A stretch of 64,000 nucleotides of DNA from Sphingomonas naasensis (lineage in GTDB: Bacteria; Pseudomonadota; Alphaproteobacteria; Sphingomonadales; Sphingomonadaceae), in assembly GCF_004792695.1 (NCBI RefSeq), contig NZ_SRXU01000005.1, positions 62,001-126,000 of the forward strand. The letters are read 5' to 3'. Under the pieces are notes generated by a model. That model had not been told where the DNA came from and did not search any database. It was given only the letters and a program-made list of their open reading frames with translations. Below are positions 1 to 8,983 of this stretch, piece after piece; the stretch's first letter is position 1; every line of letters begins with the position of its first letter. The position numbers and the translations under genes were made by a program.

Positions 1-793
1 CGTCAGTCTCGTCTGGCTGACCGCGGGCGCGCTGGTGATCTGGGCGGTGGGGAAGCTCGGACTCGAAAAGGAAGTCTATCTGCTCGGCGCGCTGCTCGCC
101 GGCTACGGCATCGCCAGCGCCGCGGCGATCGCGCTGGCGCGGGCCGGATCGCCGAACAACATGCTGAGCAGCATCGTCGGCGATTTCTCGGGCATGCCGC
201 CGCTGATGAAGCGGCTGGCGGTGGCGCAGTTCTTCAGCTGGTCGGCGCTGTTCATCATGTGGATCAACACCACGCCGATCGTCGCGCAGCGCTTCTTCGG
301 CGCCGCCGACGCGACGAGCCCGCGCTTCCAGGAAGGCGCGAGCTGGGTCGACGTGCTGTTCGCGACCTATAACGGCGTCGCCGCGATCGCCGCGCTGACG
401 CTGCTCCCCTTCCTCGCCCGGCGCATCGGCCAGGCACGCACCCATATCGTCGGGCTGCTGTGCGGCGCGGCGGGCTATGCCAGCTTCTTCGTGATGCCCG
501 ACGCGACCTGGCTGATCGCGAGCCAGATCGGCATCGGCATCGCCTGGGCGTCGATCCTCGCCATGCCCTATGCGATCCTCGCCTCGAGCCTGCCGCAGAA
601 GAAGCTCGGCATCTATATGGGGCTGTTCAACGTCTTCGTGGTGGTGCCGCAGCTGCTCGTCGCCACCGCGATGGGATCGATCATGAACCGCTTCTTCCCG
701 GGCGAGCCGATCTGGACGATGGCGTTCGCCGCCGCGACGCTGCTGCTCGCCGCCGCGGCGATGACGCGGGTGGACCGGCTGGTGCGGACCTAG
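1..793 (+). CDS. MFS transporter, C-terminal part (5' end outside window)
   Basis: The reading frame is open from the left edge and ends at TAG 791-793, so about 263 C-terminal residues are present. They contain roughly six hydrophobic segments separated by short charged loops, including a cytoplasmic RRIGQART loop typical of the major facilitator superfamily. The general look (paired helices, GIGIAWASILAMPYAI segment) resembles SLC45/sugar-type MFS carriers, but the substrate cannot be read from this fragment. It is convergent with the AIM24 gene; the two stops overlap by 4 nt (790-793). Confidence 0.75.
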   Translation, partial: VSLVWLTAGALVIWAVGKLGLEKEVYLLGALLAGYGIASAAAIALARAGSPNNMLSSIVGDFSGMPPLMKRLAVAQFFSWSALFIMWINTTPIVAQRFFGAADATSPRFQEGASWVDVLFATYNGVAAIAALTLLPFLARRIGQARTHIVGLLCGAAGYASFFVMPDATWLIASQIGIGIAWASILAMPYAILASSLPQKKLGIYMGLFNVFVVVPQLLVATAMGSIMNRFFPGEPIWTMAFAAATLLLAAAAMTRVDRLVRT

Positions 794-1626
794 TCGTTGC
801 CGCCGATGAAATCGCCGAGCGAGCCGAGCATCGAGCCCTCGCCGCGATTCTGACCACCCCATGACCCCGAGGCCGCGAGCATCCGGCCGGCGAGGCGCGA
901 GAAGGGCAGCGACTGGATCCAGACATGGCCGGGCCCGGTGAGCCGCGCGAAGAACACGCCCTCGCCGCCGAACACCGTGCTCTTCACGCCGCCGGCCGAG
1001 ACCAGATCGAAATCGACGGTGGGCGTGAAGGCGGCGACGCAGCCGGTATCGACGTGGAGCTCTTCACCGGGCGCGAGCTGACGCTCGACCACGGTGCCGC
1101 CCATCTGCGCGAACACCCAGCCATCGCCCTCGAGCTTCTGCATGATGAAACCCTCGCCGCCGAACAACCCGGTCATCACCTTGCGCTGAAAGGCGACACC
1201 GATCGTGACGCCGCGCGCCGCGGCGAGGAAGGCATCCTTCTGGCAGATCAGCTGGCCGCCATAATCGGCGAGCCGCAGCGGCAGGATCGCCCCGGGCACC
1301 GGCGAGGCGAAGGCGACCCGCGCCTTGCCGCTGCCGTGATGGGTGAAGACCGTGGTGAACAGGCTCTCGCCGGTGACCAGCCGCTTTCCGGCGCCGAGCA
1401 GCTTGCCCATGAAGCCGCCGCCCTGCCCGCCCGATCCGTCGCCGAACACGGTGGTCATCTCGATCGAGGCGTCCTTCCAGACCATCGCGCCCGCCTCGGC
1501 GACCGCGCTCTCGCCGGGATCGAGCTCGATCTCGACGAACTGGAGCTCCTGGCCCTTGATCTCGAAATCGATATCGTCGGCGACGCCGGCCGAGCGACGG
1601 TGCTGCCACGGATTCTGCGTGAGCAT
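790..1626 (-). CDS. AIM24/TIGR00266 family protein
   Basis: A 278-residue soluble protein with the beta-rich AIM24 (TIGR00266) fold along its whole length; the Gly-rich stretches (GGGFMGKLLGAGKR, FGGEGVFF) are characteristic. The family is widespread in bacteria and related to a yeast mitochondrial protein; its biochemical role is not established. The ATG at 1624-1626 was chosen because a purine-rich ribosome site (GGGGGGAA) lies just upstream; the same frame runs further but only through rnhB in another frame. It is the last gene of the glmM-to-AIM24 run, 14 nt after rnhB. Confidence 0.85.
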   Translation of the reverse strand: MLTQNPWQHRRSAGVADDIDFEIKGQELQFVEIELDPGESAVAEAGAMVWKDASIEMTTVFGDGSGGQGGGFMGKLLGAGKRLVTGESLFTTVFTHHGSGKARVAFASPVPGAILPLRLADYGGQLICQKDAFLAAARGVTIGVAFQRKVMTGLFGGEGFIMQKLEGDGWVFAQMGGTVVERQLAPGEELHVDTGCVAAFTPTVDFDLVSAGGVKSTVFGGEGVFFARLTGPGHVWIQSLPFSRLAGRMLAASGSWGGQNRGEGSMLGSLGDFIGGND

Positions 1627-1640
1627 CGGAATTCCCCCCT

Positions 1641-2285
1641 TTATTCCGCGGCGATCCGCGGCCCGAAATCCAGTTCCGCCTGCGCGACCGGCGCGAAGCT
1701 GCGCCGGTGATGCGGCGTCGGCCCGAGGCTGCGCAGCGCGTCCTGATGGAATTTGGCCGCATAGCCCTTGTTCGACTTCCAGCCATAGCCGGGGTGGAGC
1801 GCGTCGAGCGCCGCCATCATGCAATCGCGCTGGTGCTTGGCGACGATCGAGGCGGCGGCGATCGACAGGCACAGCGCGTCGCCGCCGACCACGGCATGGC
1901 TCTGGTGCGACCAGTCGGGGCAGCGATTGCCGTCGACCAGCACGAAGGCCGGAACGAAGCCGAGCGCCTCGACCGCGCGGGTCATCGCCAGCATCGACGC
2001 CCAGAAGATGTTGAGCGTGTCGATCTCCTCGACGCTCGCCACGCCGACCCCGACCCGGGCACAGGCGAGAAGCTGTTCGCACAGCCGCTCGCGCTTCGCC
2101 GCGGTGAGCACCTTCGAATCGTCGATGCCTTCGGGAATGCATTTGGGATCGAGCACCACCGCCGCGGCGACCACCGGCCCGGCGAGCGGCCCGCGCCCCG
2201 CTTCGTCGACACCGGCGACCGGCCCCTTGTGGAGGCGCTGATAGCGGCGTTCGAACTTCAGATCAGGCCCGGGAGTCTTAGGCAT
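1641..2285 (-). CDS. rnhB: Ribonuclease HII
   Basis: A 214-residue enzyme that cleaves RNA in RNA/DNA hybrids and removes single misincorporated ribonucleotides from DNA. The N-terminal GVDEAGRGPLAGP motif (residues about 25-37) carries the first catalytic Asp/Glu pair and the GRG loop that recognises the DNA-RNA junction; DDSKVL and LVDGNR motifs follow, as in the family. Length is normal. It overlaps the end of thiD by 8 nt, so it is probably translated from the same message. Confidence 0.95.
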   Translation of the reverse strand: MPKTPGPDLKFERRYQRLHKGPVAGVDEAGRGPLAGPVVAAAVVLDPKCIPEGIDDSKVLTAAKRERLCEQLLACARVGVGVASVEEIDTLNIFWASMLAMTRAVEALGFVPAFVLVDGNRCPDWSHQSHAVVGGDALCLSIAAASIVAKHQRDCMMAALDALHPGYGWKSNKGYAAKFHQDALRSLGPTPHHRRSFAPVAQAELDFGPRIAAE

Positions 2286-3435
2286 CGTCGAGGCGCCATG
2301 GCGGAAAGCGGCGCATCTCGCCAGCCTGATAGAGACGAACCGCGTTGCCGGCCGGATCGCGCAGCCGGGCCTCGCGCCAGCCCCAGGGCTCGTCCTTGGG
2401 CTCCTGCTCGAACCGGAAGCCCTGTTGCTGGAGATAGGCGACGGTGACGTCGAGGTCGCCGCATTCGAAATAGACGACCGGGGCGGTGTAGCTCTTGTCG
2501 GTGGCGATCGAGAAGGTCGCGCCGCCTTCGCTCTCGAAACGGGCGTAGCGCGGGCTCGCGCGCACCACCTGCCGCAACCCGAGCAGCCGATAGAAGCGCT
2601 CGCTGGCGGCGAGATCCTCGGCAGGGACGGTCACCTGATTGAGCATCGGCTCGAAGAAGCTCAGGTTGAGATCGAGCCGGACCCCCTGCTGCCCCATCGG
2701 GCCATGGCCGCGGCCGAGCGCGGGCGCGGCGCGCATCGCGATCCGCACGAAGCGGCGCGCGCGGTTCACCGCCTCGGGCAGGTCCCATTCCTGCGCGAGC
2801 CCGCACGCGATCGCCGAGGAGAGCGTGCAGCCCGTGCCATGGGTCGCCTCGCTCTCGATCCGCGGATCGCTCCACTCGATCTCGGGCGGATCATCGGGAT
2901 TGGCCGAATAGAGCCGATCGGTGACTTGCACGCCGGCCCCGTGCCCGCCCTTGGCGAGCACCGCACAGCCATGCGCCGCGACCAGCGCGCGCGCGTCGCC
3001 GCCGAGCGCTTCGAGCTCGGGCAAATTGGGCGTCGTCACGCTGGCGCGCGCCATCAGTCGCTCGAATGCGGCGATCGTCGCGTCGTCGGCGAGCGTCGCG
3101 CCGCTGGTCGCAACCATCACCGGATCGAACACCACCGGCACGCCGGGCAGCTCGGCGAGCTTCTCGGCCACCGCCAGCGCGGTGCGCGCCGAGCCGATCA
3201 TACCGATCTTGACCGCGTCGACTCCGATATCGCGGACCACGGCGTCGATCTGGGCGATCACCATGTCGGTGGGGATCGGATGGACCCCGCTCACGCCGAG
3301 CGTGTTCTGCGCGGTGATCGCGGTGATCGCGGTCATCGCATGCCCGCCGAGCATCGTGACGGTCTTGATATCGGCCTGGATCCCCGCGCCGCCGCCCGAG
3401 TCCGAACCGGCAATGATCAGGATACGCGGAGTCAC
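2278..3435 (-). CDS. thiD: Fusion of hydroxymethylpyrimidine (phosphate) kinase ThiD with a C-terminal VOC domain
   Basis: Residues 1 to about 262 are a complete ThiD kinase, which phosphorylates HMP and HMP-P for thiamine synthesis: GSDSGGGAGIQADIK at the N-terminus, FDPVMVATSG in the middle and the anion-hole GTGCTLSSAIA near residue 215. Residues 264-385 form a vicinal-oxygen-chelate (glyoxalase-type) domain, NQVTVPAEDLAASERFY to RDPAGNAVRLYQ, with no stop or frameshift between them. The VOC part keeps the usual DPxGN-xxxLYQ end but its first metal-ligand position is Gln instead of His, so metal binding is uncertain. Standalone ThiD is about 260-270 residues. It follows DUF1272 by 4 nt. 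Confidence 0.88.
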   Translation of the reverse strand: MTPRILIIAGSDSGGGAGIQADIKTVTMLGGHAMTAITAITAQNTLGVSGVHPIPTDMVIAQIDAVVRDIGVDAVKIGMIGSARTALAVAEKLAELPGVPVVFDPVMVATSGATLADDATIAAFERLMARASVTTPNLPELEALGGDARALVAAHGCAVLAKGGHGAGVQVTDRLYSANPDDPPEIEWSDPRIESEATHGTGCTLSSAIACGLAQEWDLPEAVNRARRFVRIAMRAAPALGRGHGPMGQQGVRLDLNLSFFEPMLNQVTVPAEDLAASERFYRLLGLRQVVRASPRYARFESEGGATFSIATDKSYTAPVVYFECGDLDVTVAYLQQQGFRFEQEPKDEPWGWREARLRDPAGNAVRLYQAGEMRRFPPWRLDDA

Positions 3436-3439
3436 GACC

Positions 3440-3664
3440 TTATCCTTTGAACTTGCGTTCCGTGCTCGCCGGATTGTTCGCCAGCGCCTTACCAGCGCGC
3501 GTCGGCCGATCCATCAGCTCGCCGCCGCAATTGGGGCACCGGTCGTCGAGCGCATCGGCGCATTCGGCGCAGAAGGTGCATTCGAACGAGCAGATGAACG
3601 CACCCGCATCGTCGGCGGGAAGATCGGTGCCGCAGCGTTCGCAATCGGGGCGCATCTCGAGCAT
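3440..3664 (-). CDS. DUF1272 cysteine-rich protein
   Basis: A 74-residue protein with paired cysteines (CERC, CSFECTFCAEC, CPNCGG) that look like a double zinc-binding knuckle; this layout and the N-terminal MRPDCERC match DUF1272, whose function is unknown. The C-terminal part (RPTRAGKALANNP) is basic. Its start shares one base with the stop of the preceding small membrane protein gene (TGATG), indicating translational coupling. Confidence 0.85.
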   Translation of the reverse strand: MLEMRPDCERCGTDLPADDAGAFICSFECTFCAECADALDDRCPNCGGELMDRPTRAGKALANNPASTERKFKG

Positions 3665-3849
3665 CAGCGGCTCCCCAGCACATCGCGGATCGAGAGGCCG
3701 ACGAACCAGATCGCGGTGACGATCCCGAACACGATCGGCGCATCGTGACGGAGCGACGCCCCGACATGGTTGAGATCGGACAGGACGCTGCCGACCGCGC
3801 CCGCCGCACCGACCGCGAGCGACTGTTTGAGGCGCTCGCCCAAGGTCAT
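3664..3849 (-). CDS. Small single-span membrane protein, unknown function
   Basis: A 61-residue protein with a short amphipathic N-terminus ([14 protein letters not shown]) and a hydrophobic helix near residues 39-53 ([15 protein letters not shown]). No family recognised. It is supported as a gene by its tight overlaps: 4 nt with the end of glmM upstream and 1 nt with DUF1272 downstream, all in the same direction. Confidence 0.65.
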   Translation of the reverse strand: MTLGERLKQSLAVGAAGAVGSVLSDLNHVGASLRHDAPIVFGIVTAIWFVGLSIRDVLGSR

Positions 3850-5186
3850 GCGGCGGCCTCGCGCACGGCGTCGCAGACGCGATCGACCACCGCCTCGACC
3901 TGGCCGCGATCGTCGCCTTCGGCCATCACCCGGATCACCGGCTCGGTGCCCGAGGCGCGGATGACGAGGCGGCCATTGCCGTTCAATTCGGCCTCGGCCC
4001 CGGCGATGGCGTCCTTGACGCGCGGATCGTCGAGCGGCTTGCCGCCCTTGAAGCGGACATTCTTGAGGATCTGGGGAAGCGGATCGAAGCGGTGGAGCAC
4101 CTCGCTCGCCGGCGCGCCGGCGCGAACCAGCTCGGCGAGCACCTGCAGCGCCGCGACCAGCCCGTCGCCGGTGGTGGCATAATCGGAGAGGATGATGTGC
4201 CCCGACTGCTCGCCGCCGACATTATAGCCCGACGACCGCATCTTCTCGAGGACATAGCGATCGCCGACCGCGGTGCGAACCATGCCCAGCCCCTGCGCGG
4301 CGAGATGACGCTCGAGCCCGAGATTGGACATCACCGTGGTGACCAGCCCGCCGCCGGCGAGCCGACCCTGGCGGGCCCAGCCGCCCGCGATCAGCGCCAT
4401 CAGCTGATCGCCGTCGATCACCCGTCCGGTCTCGTCGACGACGATCAGCCGATCGGCGTCGCCGTCGAGCGCGATGCCGATCTGCGCGCCCGAGGCCACC
4501 ACGGTCTCGCATAGCGTGTCGGGCGCGGTCGAGCCGACGCCGTCGTTGATGTTCTTGCCATTGGGCGTGACCCCGATCGCGATCACATCGGCACCCAATT
4601 CCCACAGCGCCGAGGGGGCGACCTGATACGCCGCGCCATTGGCGCAATCGACCACGACCTTGAGCCCGTCGAGCGTGAGATCCTCGGGGAAGGTCGACTT
4701 GGCGGCGTGGATGTAGCGGCCGCGAGCGTCCTCGACGCGACGGGCGCGGCCGATATTGGCCGAGGCCGCCAGCGGCACCTCGCCGTCGATCAGCGCCTCG
4801 ATCGCCAACTCGTCGGCATCGGACAGCTTGTAGCCATCAGGGCCGAACAGCTTGATGCCGTTATCGGCATAGGGATTGTGGCTCGCCGAGATCATCACGC
4901 CCATATCGGCGCGCATCGACTGGGTGAGCATCGCCACGGCGGGCGTCGGCATCGGGCCGACCAGGACGACGTCCATGCCCACCGAAGTGAAGCCGGCGAC
5001 CATCGCGTTCTCGAGCATATAGCCCGACAGCCGGGTGTCCTTGCCGATCACGACACGGTGGCGATGCTCGCCGCGCGCGAAATGCGCGCCGGCGGCCATG
5101 CCGACCTTCATCGCCATCGCCGCCGTCATCGCCGAAACATTGGTCGTGCCCCGAATTCCGTCGGTGCCGAAATATTTTCTTGCCAT
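3846..5186 (-). CDS. glmM: Phosphoglucosamine mutase
   Basis: A 446-residue enzyme that interconverts glucosamine-6-phosphate and glucosamine-1-phosphate on the route to UDP-GlcNAc, peptidoglycan and lipopolysaccharide. Visible signatures: N-terminal [10 protein letters not shown], the phosphoserine loop [13 protein letters not shown] around residue 100, the metal loop DGDADR near residue 240, the sugar-binding GGEQSGH near 325 and the phosphate-binding RASGTEP near 410. It is the first gene of the minus-strand run down to position 790, and shares an intergenic region of 72 bp with the divergent symporter gene. Confidence 0.96.
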   Translation of the reverse strand: MARKYFGTDGIRGTTNVSAMTAAMAMKVGMAAGAHFARGEHRHRVVIGKDTRLSGYMLENAMVAGFTSVGMDVVLVGPMPTPAVAMLTQSMRADMGVMISASHNPYADNGIKLFGPDGYKLSDADELAIEALIDGEVPLAASANIGRARRVEDARGRYIHAAKSTFPEDLTLDGLKVVVDCANGAAYQVAPSALWELGADVIAIGVTPNGKNINDGVGSTAPDTLCETVVASGAQIGIALDGDADRLIVVDETGRVIDGDQLMALIAGGWARQGRLAGGGLVTTVMSNLGLERHLAAQGLGMVRTAVGDRYVLEKMRSSGYNVGGEQSGHIILSDYATTGDGLVAALQVLAELVRAGAPASEVLHRFDPLPQILKNVRFKGGKPLDDPRVKDAIAGAEAELNGNGRLVIRASGTEPVIRVMAEGDDRGQVEAVVDRVCDAVREAAA

Positions 5187-5258
5187 CTACCGCCTTCTCG
5201 CGCCCTTGTGACGCTTCGATACCGCAGTGAATAGCGGTCAAAACCACAAAGGGCGAGC

Positions 5259-6527
5259 ATGTCGCAACCCACCCGTATCCTGTTGTCGCTGATCATCGGC
5301 CTTGCCATCGGCGCGCTGCTCGCCGCCCATGCCCCCGCTTCCGCTCTCGCGGCGGCGGATATCGCGCAGCCGATCGGCCAAGCGTGGCTCAACGGGCTGC
5401 AGATGACGATCGTGCCGCTGGTCGTCGCGCTGCTGATCACCGGGGTCGCCGCGACGACCGAGGCCGCGCAGGCCGGCCGCCTCGCGGGGCGCGCGATCGC
5501 GCTCTACAGCGTGCTGATGTTCCTGTCGGCGGCCGCGGCCGCGCTGCTGACGCCGTTGCTGCTGCAGCTGTTTCCGCTGCCGCAGGAATCGGCGGCGAAT
5601 TTGCGCGCGGCGCTGTCGGGTGCCGGCCAGATCGGGCCGATGCCGCCGATGGGCGAGTTCCTCGCGGCGATCATCCCGGCCAACATCGTGAAGGCCGCGG
5701 CGGAGAATGCCTTCCTCTCGCTGATCATCTTCGCGCTGATCTTCGCCTTCGCGCTCACCCGCGTCGACGAGGCCGGGCGCAAGACGATGACCGGCTTCTT
5801 CATCGCGCTGCGCGACGTGATGCTGGTGGTGATCGACTGGGTCTTGTGGGTCGGCCCGCTGGGCGTGTTCGCGCTCGCCTTCGTCGTGGGCGCGAAGGCG
5901 GGTACCGGCGCGTTCGGCGCGCTGATTCATTACATCCTGATCGTCTCGGCGGTGGGACTGGCGGTGTCGCTGGTCGCCTATCCGGCCGCGGTGATCGGCG
6001 GCCGGGTGCGCTTCCTGCGGTTCGCGCGCGCCGCGCTCCCCAGCCAGGCGGTGGCGATCAGCACCCAATCGTCGCTCGCGACGCTGCCGGTGATGGTCGA
6101 GGGGTCGAGCAAGATCGGCGTGCCGGTGGCGGTTTCGGGCGTGACGCTGCCGCTCGCGGTCGCGATCCTGCGCGCCACCGGGCCGGCGATGAACTTCGCG
6201 GTCGCGATCTATATCGCCGAATGGTTCGGCGTGCCGCTCACCCCCGCGACGCTGGCGCTGGGCACGATCGTCGCGATGCTGACCTCGCTCGGATCGGTCA
6301 GCCTGCCCGGGACGGTGAGCTATATCAGCGCGATCGCGCCGGTCGCCTCGACGCTCGGCGCGCCGGTGGCGCCTTTGGGCCTGCTCGTCGCGGTCGAGAC
6401 CCTGCCCGACATCATGCGCACCGTGGGCAACGTCACCTGGGACGTCGCCGCCACCGCATGGCTGTCACGCCGCACCGGCAAGGTGCCGCTCGACGAGGCC
6501 GACGCGATGCTCGCCGAGCGCGAATAG
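5259..6527 (+). CDS. Dicarboxylate/amino acid:cation symporter (SDF family)
   Basis: A 422-residue integral membrane carrier. The family pattern is clear: an early LNGLQMTIVPLVVALLITGV segment, the serine-rich hairpin (STQSSLATLPVM) and the substrate/Na+-binding ATGPAMNFAVAIYIAEWFG region in the last third. Such proteins import C4-dicarboxylates, glutamate or aspartate with protons or sodium; the substrate cannot be fixed from sequence. The ATG follows AAGGGCGAGC. The short inverted repeat ACCGC/GCGGT at 5221-5238 precedes it. It converges on gor with 10 nt between stops. Confidence 0.88.
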   Translation: MSQPTRILLSLIIGLAIGALLAAHAPASALAAADIAQPIGQAWLNGLQMTIVPLVVALLITGVAATTEAAQAGRLAGRAIALYSVLMFLSAAAAALLTPLLLQLFPLPQESAANLRAALSGAGQIGPMPPMGEFLAAIIPANIVKAAAENAFLSLIIFALIFAFALTRVDEAGRKTMTGFFIALRDVMLVVIDWVLWVGPLGVFALAFVVGAKAGTGAFGALIHYILIVSAVGLAVSLVAYPAAVIGGRVRFLRFARAALPSQAVAISTQSSLATLPVMVEGSSKIGVPVAVSGVTLPLAVAILRATGPAMNFAVAIYIAEWFGVPLTPATLALGTIVAMLTSLGSVSLPGTVSYISAIAPVASTLGAPVAPLGLLVAVETLPDIMRTVGNVTWDVAATAWLSRRTGKVPLDEADAMLAERE

Positions 6528-6537
6528 GCGCTAGCCG

Positions 6538-7884
6538 CTATTTGAGCAGCACCAGCTCCTCGGCCATGCTCGGGTGGAGCGCGACGGTGTCGTCGAACGC
6601 TTCCTTGGTGAGCCCGGCCTTCACCGCCACCGCGGCGCCCTGGAGGATCTCCGGCGCATCGGGACCGATCATGTGGATGCCGACCACCCGGCCGGTCATC
6701 CCGTCGCACACCATCTTGTAGAGCGCGCGCTCGTTGCGATTGGCGAGGACGTTCTTCATCGCGCGGAAATCGGAGGTGTAGACCTTGACCGAGCCGAGCT
6801 TGTTGCGCGCCTCGCCCTCGGTCATGCCGACCGCGGCGATCGGCGGATGGCTGAACACCGCGCTGGGCACGCAGCTGTAATCGACCGTCTTCGGCTTGCC
6901 GCCGAACACCGTGTCGGCAAAGGCCTGCCCCTCGCGGATCGCCACCGGCGTCAGCTGGATGCGGTTGGTGACGTCGCCCACGGCATAGATGCTGTCGACG
7001 CTCGAGCGGTTCTGCGCGTCGACCTTGACCGCGCCCTTGGCATCGCGCTCGACGCCGACCTCGGCGAGCCCCAGCCCCTCCGAATTGGGCACGCGGCCGG
7101 TGGCGAACATCACCACATCGACCTCGACCGGCTCCTGCCCGGTGAGGAACACCTTGAGGCAGCCATTGTCGAGCTTCTCGATTTTCTCGAACTCGGCATG
7201 GAAGCGGAAGTCGATGCCCTTGGTCAGCGAGATCTGGAGCAGCCGGTCGCGGACCGAATGATCATAGCCGCGCAGGATCACGTCGGTGCGGTTGACCACG
7301 ATGACGTGGCTGCCGAACTCGTTGAAGATTCCGGCGAACTCGTTGGCGATATAGCCGCCGCCGGCGATCAGAATGCGCCGCGGCAGGCTATCGAGGTGGA
7401 AGGCCTCGTTCGAGGTGATGCCGTGCTCGCTGCCGGGGAATTCGGGAACATGCGGATGCGCGCCGGTGGCGATGAGGATGTATTTCGACGTCACCTTCCT
7501 GCCCGAGGCGAGCGTGACCTCGTGCGGGCCGGTGACGGTGGCGCGCTCGAGGATGATCTCGGCGCCGGCATTCTCGAGCCCCTGGGTGTAGAGGCCGTTG
7601 AGCCGATCGACATCGGCGAGGACGTTGTCGCGCAAGGTCGCCCAGTCGAAATCGCACTCGGGCACCTGCCAGCCGAAGCGCTTGGCGTCCTTGAGATCCT
7701 CGGCGAAATGCGCGCCATAGACGAGCAGCTTCTTGGGGACGCAGCCGCGGATCACGCAGGTGCCGCCGACGCGATATTCCTCCGCGACCGCGACCTTCGC
7801 GCCATAGGCCGAGGAGACGCGCGACGCCCGCACGCCGCCCGACCCGGCGCCGATGACGAAGAGGTCGTAATCATAGTCAGCCAT
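6538..7884 (-). CDS. gor: Glutathione-disulfide reductase
   Basis: A 448-residue FAD enzyme that reduces glutathione disulfide with NADPH. The N-terminal dinucleotide fold (FVIGAGSGGVRASR), the redox-active disulfide in GGTCVIRGCVPKK, the second dinucleotide fold (ILIAGGGYIANEFAG), the FAD motif (IYAVGDVTNR) and the C-terminal HPSMAEE carrying the catalytic His are all present. The second motif is followed by VVNRTDVILRG, the basic residue pattern expected for NADPH. The gene appears to be monocistronic. Confidence 0.95.
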   Translation of the reverse strand: MADYDYDLFVIGAGSGGVRASRVSSAYGAKVAVAEEYRVGGTCVIRGCVPKKLLVYGAHFAEDLKDAKRFGWQVPECDFDWATLRDNVLADVDRLNGLYTQGLENAGAEIILERATVTGPHEVTLASGRKVTSKYILIATGAHPHVPEFPGSEHGITSNEAFHLDSLPRRILIAGGGYIANEFAGIFNEFGSHVIVVNRTDVILRGYDHSVRDRLLQISLTKGIDFRFHAEFEKIEKLDNGCLKVFLTGQEPVEVDVVMFATGRVPNSEGLGLAEVGVERDAKGAVKVDAQNRSSVDSIYAVGDVTNRIQLTPVAIREGQAFADTVFGGKPKTVDYSCVPSAVFSHPPIAAVGMTEGEARNKLGSVKVYTSDFRAMKNVLANRNERALYKMVCDGMTGRVVGIHMIGPDAPEILQGAAVAVKAGLTKEAFDDTVALHPSMAEELVLLK

Positions 7885-7947
7885 GGTCGGTCCTTCTGCC
7901 CGCGAATGCCCGGCAGATAGGCGCTGGCAGAGCGATTGGAAACCGCC

Positions 7948-8703
7948 TCAGGCGGGAACGAACCCCGTGAGGGTGACGCGCAGCCGGCGCAGATCGACGC
8001 CCATCTCGTTGCGGAAGCGCGCGGTGGCCGCGTCGCCGAGCTTTCCGAGCGTTGCCGGGTCCTTCCCCGACATCGCCTCGCCATAGGCGGCGGCGTGGAG
8101 CAGGAAGTTGAGCATCCAGATCTCGGCCATCTCCTGGCGCTGCGCGTCGCTCAACCGGGTGAATTGCGGATTGGCGGCGAGCAGCGCGCGGCACTGATCG
8201 CGCACCGCGCGCGCTTCCGCGCCGGTGTTGCTGGTGCGGCCGTTGGCGATCATCCAGTTGAGCAGCCAATAGGCGCCGAGCGCATCGGCGGCATCGCCCG
8301 CGCGCAGCCCGTCCGCGCGCACCGCGGCGCTCCACTGGCCGACGAAATCGGCGTTGAGCAGGGCCTGCCGGATCCGCTGCTTCTGCGCGGCATCGGCGCT
8401 GGTGCTGGATCGCAGCCAGTCGGCGAATTGCCGGCGAACGCGCGCGGTGACCGAGGGGGAGGAGCGGTAGCCGGTGGCTGCGACCGCGGCGGGCGGCGCC
8501 GGCCCGCGCCGCGTGGCCGCCGGGCGCCGCGTCGCTTCGGTCTCGCCGCGCGCGGCGCGCTTCGCCGAATCGATCGCCGGCTGGAGCAGCAGATTGGTCA
8601 TCGCGATCTGCTGCGGCAGGCCTTCGAACATCTGCGCGTGGGCGGGCACCGCGCCAACAAGGGCGGCGGCGATGAGTAACGGTTGAAGCCAGCGAATCGT
8701 CAC
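7948..8703 (-). CDS. Exported protein resembling DUF6683
   Basis: A 251-residue protein with an N-terminal signal peptide (hydrophobic LLIAAALVGAVPAHAQ, likely cleavage after AHA), a Pro/Arg-rich linker near residues 55-75 and a helical C-terminal region with conserved-looking QFADWLRSS and AYWLLNWMIANGR. It most resembles the DUF6683 family, function unknown. GTG at 8701-8703 is preferred to an in-frame ATG 36 nt upstream because AGAGGAG lies 6-7 nt in front of it. The 280 bp upstream (8704-8983) holds no further gene that I can support. Confidence 0.6.
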   Translation of the reverse strand: MTIRWLQPLLIAAALVGAVPAHAQMFEGLPQQIAMTNLLLQPAIDSAKRAARGETEATRRPAATRRGPAPPAAVAATGYRSSPSVTARVRRQFADWLRSSTSADAAQKQRIRQALLNADFVGQWSAAVRADGLRAGDAADALGAYWLLNWMIANGRTSNTGAEARAVRDQCRALLAANPQFTRLSDAQRQEMAEIWMLNFLLHAAAYGEAMSGKDPATLGKLGDAATARFRNEMGVDLRRLRVTLTGFVPA

Positions 8704-8983
8704 AGGGCACTCCTCTGGCGCGCCCCCCCGGGCGCCCAACCGGTTGAGCCCAGCTTGATGACGCGCTCAAACGCCCATGCCGGCCCGTGCGGCAGACGGT
8801 TCTCTTCCATCGCCCAAGCGCGCGATCGCGGATCCGGCGAGGCAAGGGCCGGGCCCTCCGGAGCACGCGCTGCCATCGTGGCGCGCCCGTTTCGTCGCGC
8901 AGGAGCCGCGGACAGACGCAGCGATGCCCTTGGCGATGAACGCGCATGCCCGCCGGCGGTTGTTCGGGCACAAGGAGAGCGAG

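Noticed and set aside
3436-3439. TPP riboswitch for thiD
   Set aside because: thiD lies inside an operon with only 4 nt before it; there is no room for an aptamer.
2425-3450. 341-codon plus-strand frame over thiD
   Set aside because: Shadow of the ThiD-VOC gene with no recognisable domain and no ribosome site.
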